Of a stretch of 64,000 nt of DNA, positions 60,234 to 64,000 are shown in pieces; positions within the stretch are counted from its first letter, which is position 1; every line of letters begins with the position of its first letter. The DNA comes from Begonia masoniana (lineage: Eukaryota > Streptophyta > Magnoliopsida > Cucurbitales > Begoniaceae). A model generated the notes under the pieces. That model was given only the letters and a program-made list of their open reading frames with translations, made no database searches and had not been told where the DNA came from. The position numbers and the translations under genes are program-made. The stretch is taken from positions 11,970,831 through 12,034,830 of the forward strand of contig CM039506.1 in assembly GCA_022432975.1 (NCBI GenBank), written 5' to 3'.

Positions 60234-62914
60234 TGTAACACCCACGAATTTAGATTTAATTAAATTATGGATCTTAGAATTATCTAAAATAGATTTATGT
60301 TCGGGTATTCTAATTGGAGAAATTAAGCTGGGTACGTGGTGAGGGTCAATTTATGAAAATGTATAATTTACGAGATTTAACGAAATTCGAATGGTCGAAA
60401 ACGAGAGAGCAAAACAGTATATTAATGTTTTAATAGGAATTAATATTATTATTAATTTTATTATTATTTGTTTTTAAATTAAAACAACTGAATGGCGATC
60501 GACGCCATTCAGTGTTCTTCGTGGCCAAGCACGAACAGGGGAGAGACGAGGGAGAGGCGAGCGACGATCGACGACCGTTCACTGCCGTGGTTTCCGACGT
60601 TCTCCGGCCAGACGACGGCGGTGAACCATGGGCTAGCGTCTCCGGCCGACTCTGCGCACTAACCCACCCAATAAGTTGGTTTTTTACCCTGTTTTGTGTT
60701 CAGTCTGTGCTGGGGATCACCGAGCTGCTAGAGCTCCGATCGCCGATCGTTTTTGGCTGCCCTTAGCATCTGATTAATGAGCTCAACGCCGGCAAAGATT
60801 GCCGAGCAACAGGGAGCTCAGATTGAGCCAAAATCTGAGAACCCCTCTCTCTGAGCTTTGGGTTTCTTGTGTGAAACCTTGATTTTTTGTTAGAATATGT
60901 TAATTGGATGTTAGGGTAGTTGATTGGTGAGGAATTGGATGAGAATTGATGAAAAACTAGAAAATGGGAAATTCCGGGTAAAGGGCAGAATCAGGTTTTT
61001 TCATTTTTGACCTGGCTACGGTCGTTTGTTTTAAAATTCCTTTTGGCAGGTTAAAATAGGTTATTAGAGGAGTACGTGGCTGCTGGAATCATTCGATTCC
61101 GATAACCGACGCAAAATTTAAGCGCGATTGAAGTTCCGGGTCGGTTTTTACCGAATCCAAATTAGTGGCCCGTTTAGTTAGGTTTTAGTTGGATTAGGCT
61201 AGAAATAGTAGTTTGAGAGTAATTGGTAAATTTAACCTTGAGTTTAATAAAGTTTGAATATTTGTCGTAGGTCGAGCCATAGATGGACAGATAACCGAGC
61301 ATCCTTAGCGAGCTAGGACACCAGGTAAGTAGTGGATTGCTTGTGTTTTGCCTTCGGGCCTACACCATGGAACGGTAGGGAATTATTTGTTGTTTGCTTG
61401 TTTTGTTGTTTTGTTTTGTGTTGCGTTGTGTTGTTTTGTTTTGCGTCGTATTGCATATTTGAAGCATGTATCATGGTATAGCACGTTAGGTACGATTAGT
61501 GGCATCGTTTGGCATTGTGAGCATGAACGTAATCAGATAAAGTGAATTGTAACTGTATCTCGAATAGTGTGCCTTGTCGGGCTGAGGTGCTGGTGTGTAG
61601 CACCCCGAGGGGAACCCTATGAGAGATGACCGGCTAAAACACGAAATGCATCTCGAATAGTGTGCCTTGTCGGGCTGAGGTGCTGTTGTGTAGCACCCCG
61701 AGGGGAACCCTATAAGAGATGACCGGCTAAAACACGAAATGCATCTCGAATAGTGTGCCTTGTCGGGCTGAGGTGCTAGTGTGTAGCACCCCGAGGGGAA
61801 CCCTATGAGAGATGACCAGCTAAAATACGAAATCCTGAATAGTGTGCTTTGTCGGGCTGAGGTGCTGGTGTGTAGCACCTCGAGGGGATCTCTATGAAGG
61901 ATGAATGGCTAAAATATGTAGATGTCGTGAGTAAGAATTTCCTAGACGGTTATAGGATTCTACGATCGACGAGGAAGGTCATGTATAGCCATCCTAGACG
62001 GTTATGTGATGTGTGCTATCTGGTCTTGCTCTGGTGGTTCGGAGTGTGGCCATCCTAGACGGTTATGGGATGTGTGCCAACTCGTTCCACACGGCTTAAG
62101 AAAGATTAAAGCAATGAACAGCAAATAAGCACAACTGAGTGGTAGAAACTGCATGTGTTAAGTTGATTGCATTGTGTTGTCGCATTTGTTATTCCCTACT
62201 TGCTAAGCATTAGGCTTACTTTTGTGTTCTATGGTGTAGGTGATGTCGTGTTACAGGTGAGCTAGACGAGGGAGCCAGGATTAGGCGGCAGTCGGTGGCA
62301 CACGGGGTATGCCGGTGCGGGCAGTTGTCGGGGCGTCTCGACCATGGTCTTCGGGGATGTGGGGCTTTGTATTTTGGTAGTTTATTGTAAATGTCTGTTT
62401 GTAGAAATGATGGGAATATGTAACTCTATTTAGTTGATGTTTTAACAGTTATGGTATAGCTATTTGTATTTGTTGAGCATAGTCATAGTTAAGGGTGATG
62501 TGTCGCCCTATACTGTGAACTTTCTTCATTTAGAGATGTTAGTATTATAGTTTCCCTCTTTACTGCTATTTGGAGATTTCGTATGCTGGTTAGTTAAGTA
62601 GGAGTATTCTGGATCTTGTTGGGGATTGATTTATTGCAGGTACCTAGTATTGTGGAGGCGCCATTTTTAGGCGTTACTTTGCCGAAATTTTTGGGAAGGA
62701 CGCCGTGGTGCTTAAAGGTTAGGATTAAGGGAAATTATTGAGTCTAGGCAGCTAGGTATGACATAAGAGAGCTTCGGAAGATTTAGTTTTAAATTCAGCT
62801 GTATCAGTTTTATTTTATTGTTTGGAGTTTTAGAAAATTATATTAAATTATGTTTTAACATGGGATTGGTTAGCAAAGTAGCGCTCCGAGCCAGGGTGGG
62901 TTCGGGGCGTTACA
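60234..62914 (+). mobile_element. 5' LTR 'D' of a long-LTR retrotransposon leaving the window
   Basis: Starts TGTAACACCCACG, ends GGGGCGTTACA at 62914, directly followed by AGA and the primer site TGGTATCAGAGC (62918-62929). 2681 bp. It has a stem of 11 bases (60487-60497 with 60503-60513), a mini-exon-like unit 61271-61324, a putative intron 61325-62239 and a 93-bp tandem repeat (61561-61915). The left flank is GTCGA; the right copy of the duplication is outside the window. Confidence 0.8.
61561..61915. repeat. 93-bp tandem repeat, about four copies, in LTR D
   Basis: Units begin CGAATAGTGTGCCTTGTCGG at 61561, 61654, 61747 and about 61835. Each holds GGTGCT...AGCACC, a short stem-loop. The unit is 31 codons long, so it makes a false repetitive reading frame on the minus strand. 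Confidence 0.95.
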
Positions 62915-64000
62915 AGATGGTATCAGAGCAAAAATGGTCGAGTCGTTCAAAGGATTACCCGACAATGCCGGCCGCCGTGCAACGTGTTTCACCGACTGTA
63001 AGTGTTTCTTTACTTTTAGTTAGTTTCTATCTAAGGTTAGATTGGTTTAACCCCTGTTTGTTTGTCTGTTTGGTTTAACCCCTGTTCGTTTTATGATTGT
63101 AGTGGACTAGAAAATTTCGAGTGTACCGAGACAACTTTGGTGGATCCATTCATAGACGTAGTAAACGATAGTTCGAATAGCTAGACATTTTATTGGAGAA
63201 GTGAAGCTGAAACAGATATTAGAGAATCTTAAGAGGAGAGTAAGTTTGATAACCAAAGGATGTGAAGAAAGAAGTAGGGTTGGTATGAGCGGAGTGTAAG
63301 CGTTAGCCAGGTAGAAGTGAGAGTTGTTAAGAGAGACGTGAGTTACGTTCTAGCGTGACAAAGGGTGAGGACACGATGAGTTAAATGCATTGCAAAATAG
63401 ACTTTAGAATGAGGAGGATAGAAGATATAGATAACTTAGGGTGATACGCCTAGGAGTGTTACACATAAGGAGACCTTTAAAGTTTTAGGATACAATGAAC
63501 TAGATAAGAGTTTGAAATTGGAAATGAAATTTATCGGGAGACACCTTAGATCTTCGAGGTACCATTAGTATGTTTACGTGGATAAATGGAGATAGCAAAA
63601 TGTAGAATAGTTAGATTTACACATAGTGGGAGCATTTAGATGTGGATTATGTTTGAGCGTCTAATCTAAGTAAAGTGTTTTTAGCACTTTTAGAGATGAG
63701 ATTGATTGAGGCAAATTGGTAATTGTGGAATCTGAGTGATCATGTAGGAATGTTCATATTAATTAGTATCGAAGATGGAAATATGAGAAATGTATTTCGA
63801 GTTAGAAAGCCATTAGATTTTGAGGTATTAGAGAATCAAAAATTAATGCACAGTGATACTCAATTTCGAAAAATAGTTGATCCTTAAGGAATATGTACCA
63901 ACTGGATAGTATACTCAATTAAGAACTATTGGGTATTACAAAGGTATAATTAGAATGACCCAAACTAGAGTCATAGAGAGTTGACCACCCTTGATGAATG
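62915..64000 (+). mobile_element. primer site and start of the internal region of element D
   Basis: TGGTATCAGAGC at 62918-62929 matches the initiator Met tRNA primer site. Shortly after it ATGCCGGCCGCCGTGCAACG (62963) could be a gag start, but the frame ends by 63078 and I see no gag or pol domain up to 64000, where many stops occur. Either a decayed element or a non-coding (LARD-type) derivative; the rest is outside the window. Confidence 0.6.

Noticed and set aside
60512..60766. 84-residue frame in LTR D as a gene
   Set aside because: Lies in the GC-rich leader part of the LTR, no domain, and no counterpart in LTRs A-C.
61486..61878. Repetitive 130-residue minus-strand frame
   Set aside because: Arises because the 93-bp tandem repeat is a multiple of three; the other LTRs have no such frame.
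61561..61915. CRISPR-like array
   Set aside because: Direct tandem units without variable spacers, inside a plant LTR.

Overview
The window is a piece of a flowering-plant (eudicot-like) nuclear genome. Introns follow GT-AG rules, the low-copy genes are plant families (a D-type cyclin pair, a CC1-like/RBM39-type splicing factor, a DUF1279/FAM210-like protein, an LRR protein close to PII-2), and most of the rest is plant transposons (Ty3/gypsy, Ty1/copia, hAT, Mutator). The species cannot be named from the sequence.

Layout. 1-5.8 kb holds degraded Ty3/gypsy pieces on both strands, separated by a GA-rich microsatellite. A 500-base T homopolymer sits at 5840-6339. A small single-exon DUF1279 gene at 6867-7325 is the only uninterrupted intact CDS. 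A decayed LRR (PII-2-like) pseudogene follows at about 7.6-8.4 kb. From 9856 to 21729, minus strand, lies a 13-exon CC1-like splicing-factor gene. I joined its exons by eye and every junction keeps phase: 2187 nt of CDS, 728 residues, about 167 of which are an alternating Arg-Glu tract coded by a 502-bp hexamer repeat. A gypsy fragment lies in intron 7 and a small hAT-type element upstream of the start codon.

24.4-30.1 kb is a complete Mutator-like element: about 150-bp inverted ends, a 9-bp target duplication, a decayed mudrA-type transposase, a second convergent gene with a plant-transposon-protein-like domain, and a 390-bp hairpin between them. 31.3-36.1 kb is a hAT element nested inside another hAT element, both with perfect 8-bp duplications.

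36.3-59.3 kb holds two D-type cyclin pseudogenes in tail-to-tail orientation. Each was broken by a related Ty1/copia element, and these were struck again by solo LTRs. The order of insertion can be read from perfect target-site duplications at nearly every boundary. 60.2-64.0 kb is the 5' LTR, primer-binding site and start of the body of another long-LTR element that runs off the window.

The most unusual pattern is in four long LTRs of one type (TGTAAYACCC/TGTAGCACCC start, CGTTACA/CGCTACA end). Each carries the same apparent splicing skeleton: an acceptor, a 45-56 nt mini-exon, an AGGTAAGT donor, usually the word GCCTTCGGGCCTACA just inside the intron, a family-specific tandem repeat, and a TGTAG|GTGA acceptor. 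Each also has its own palindromic 'word'. All of this comes from reading the sequence; nothing was checked against a database or RNA data.
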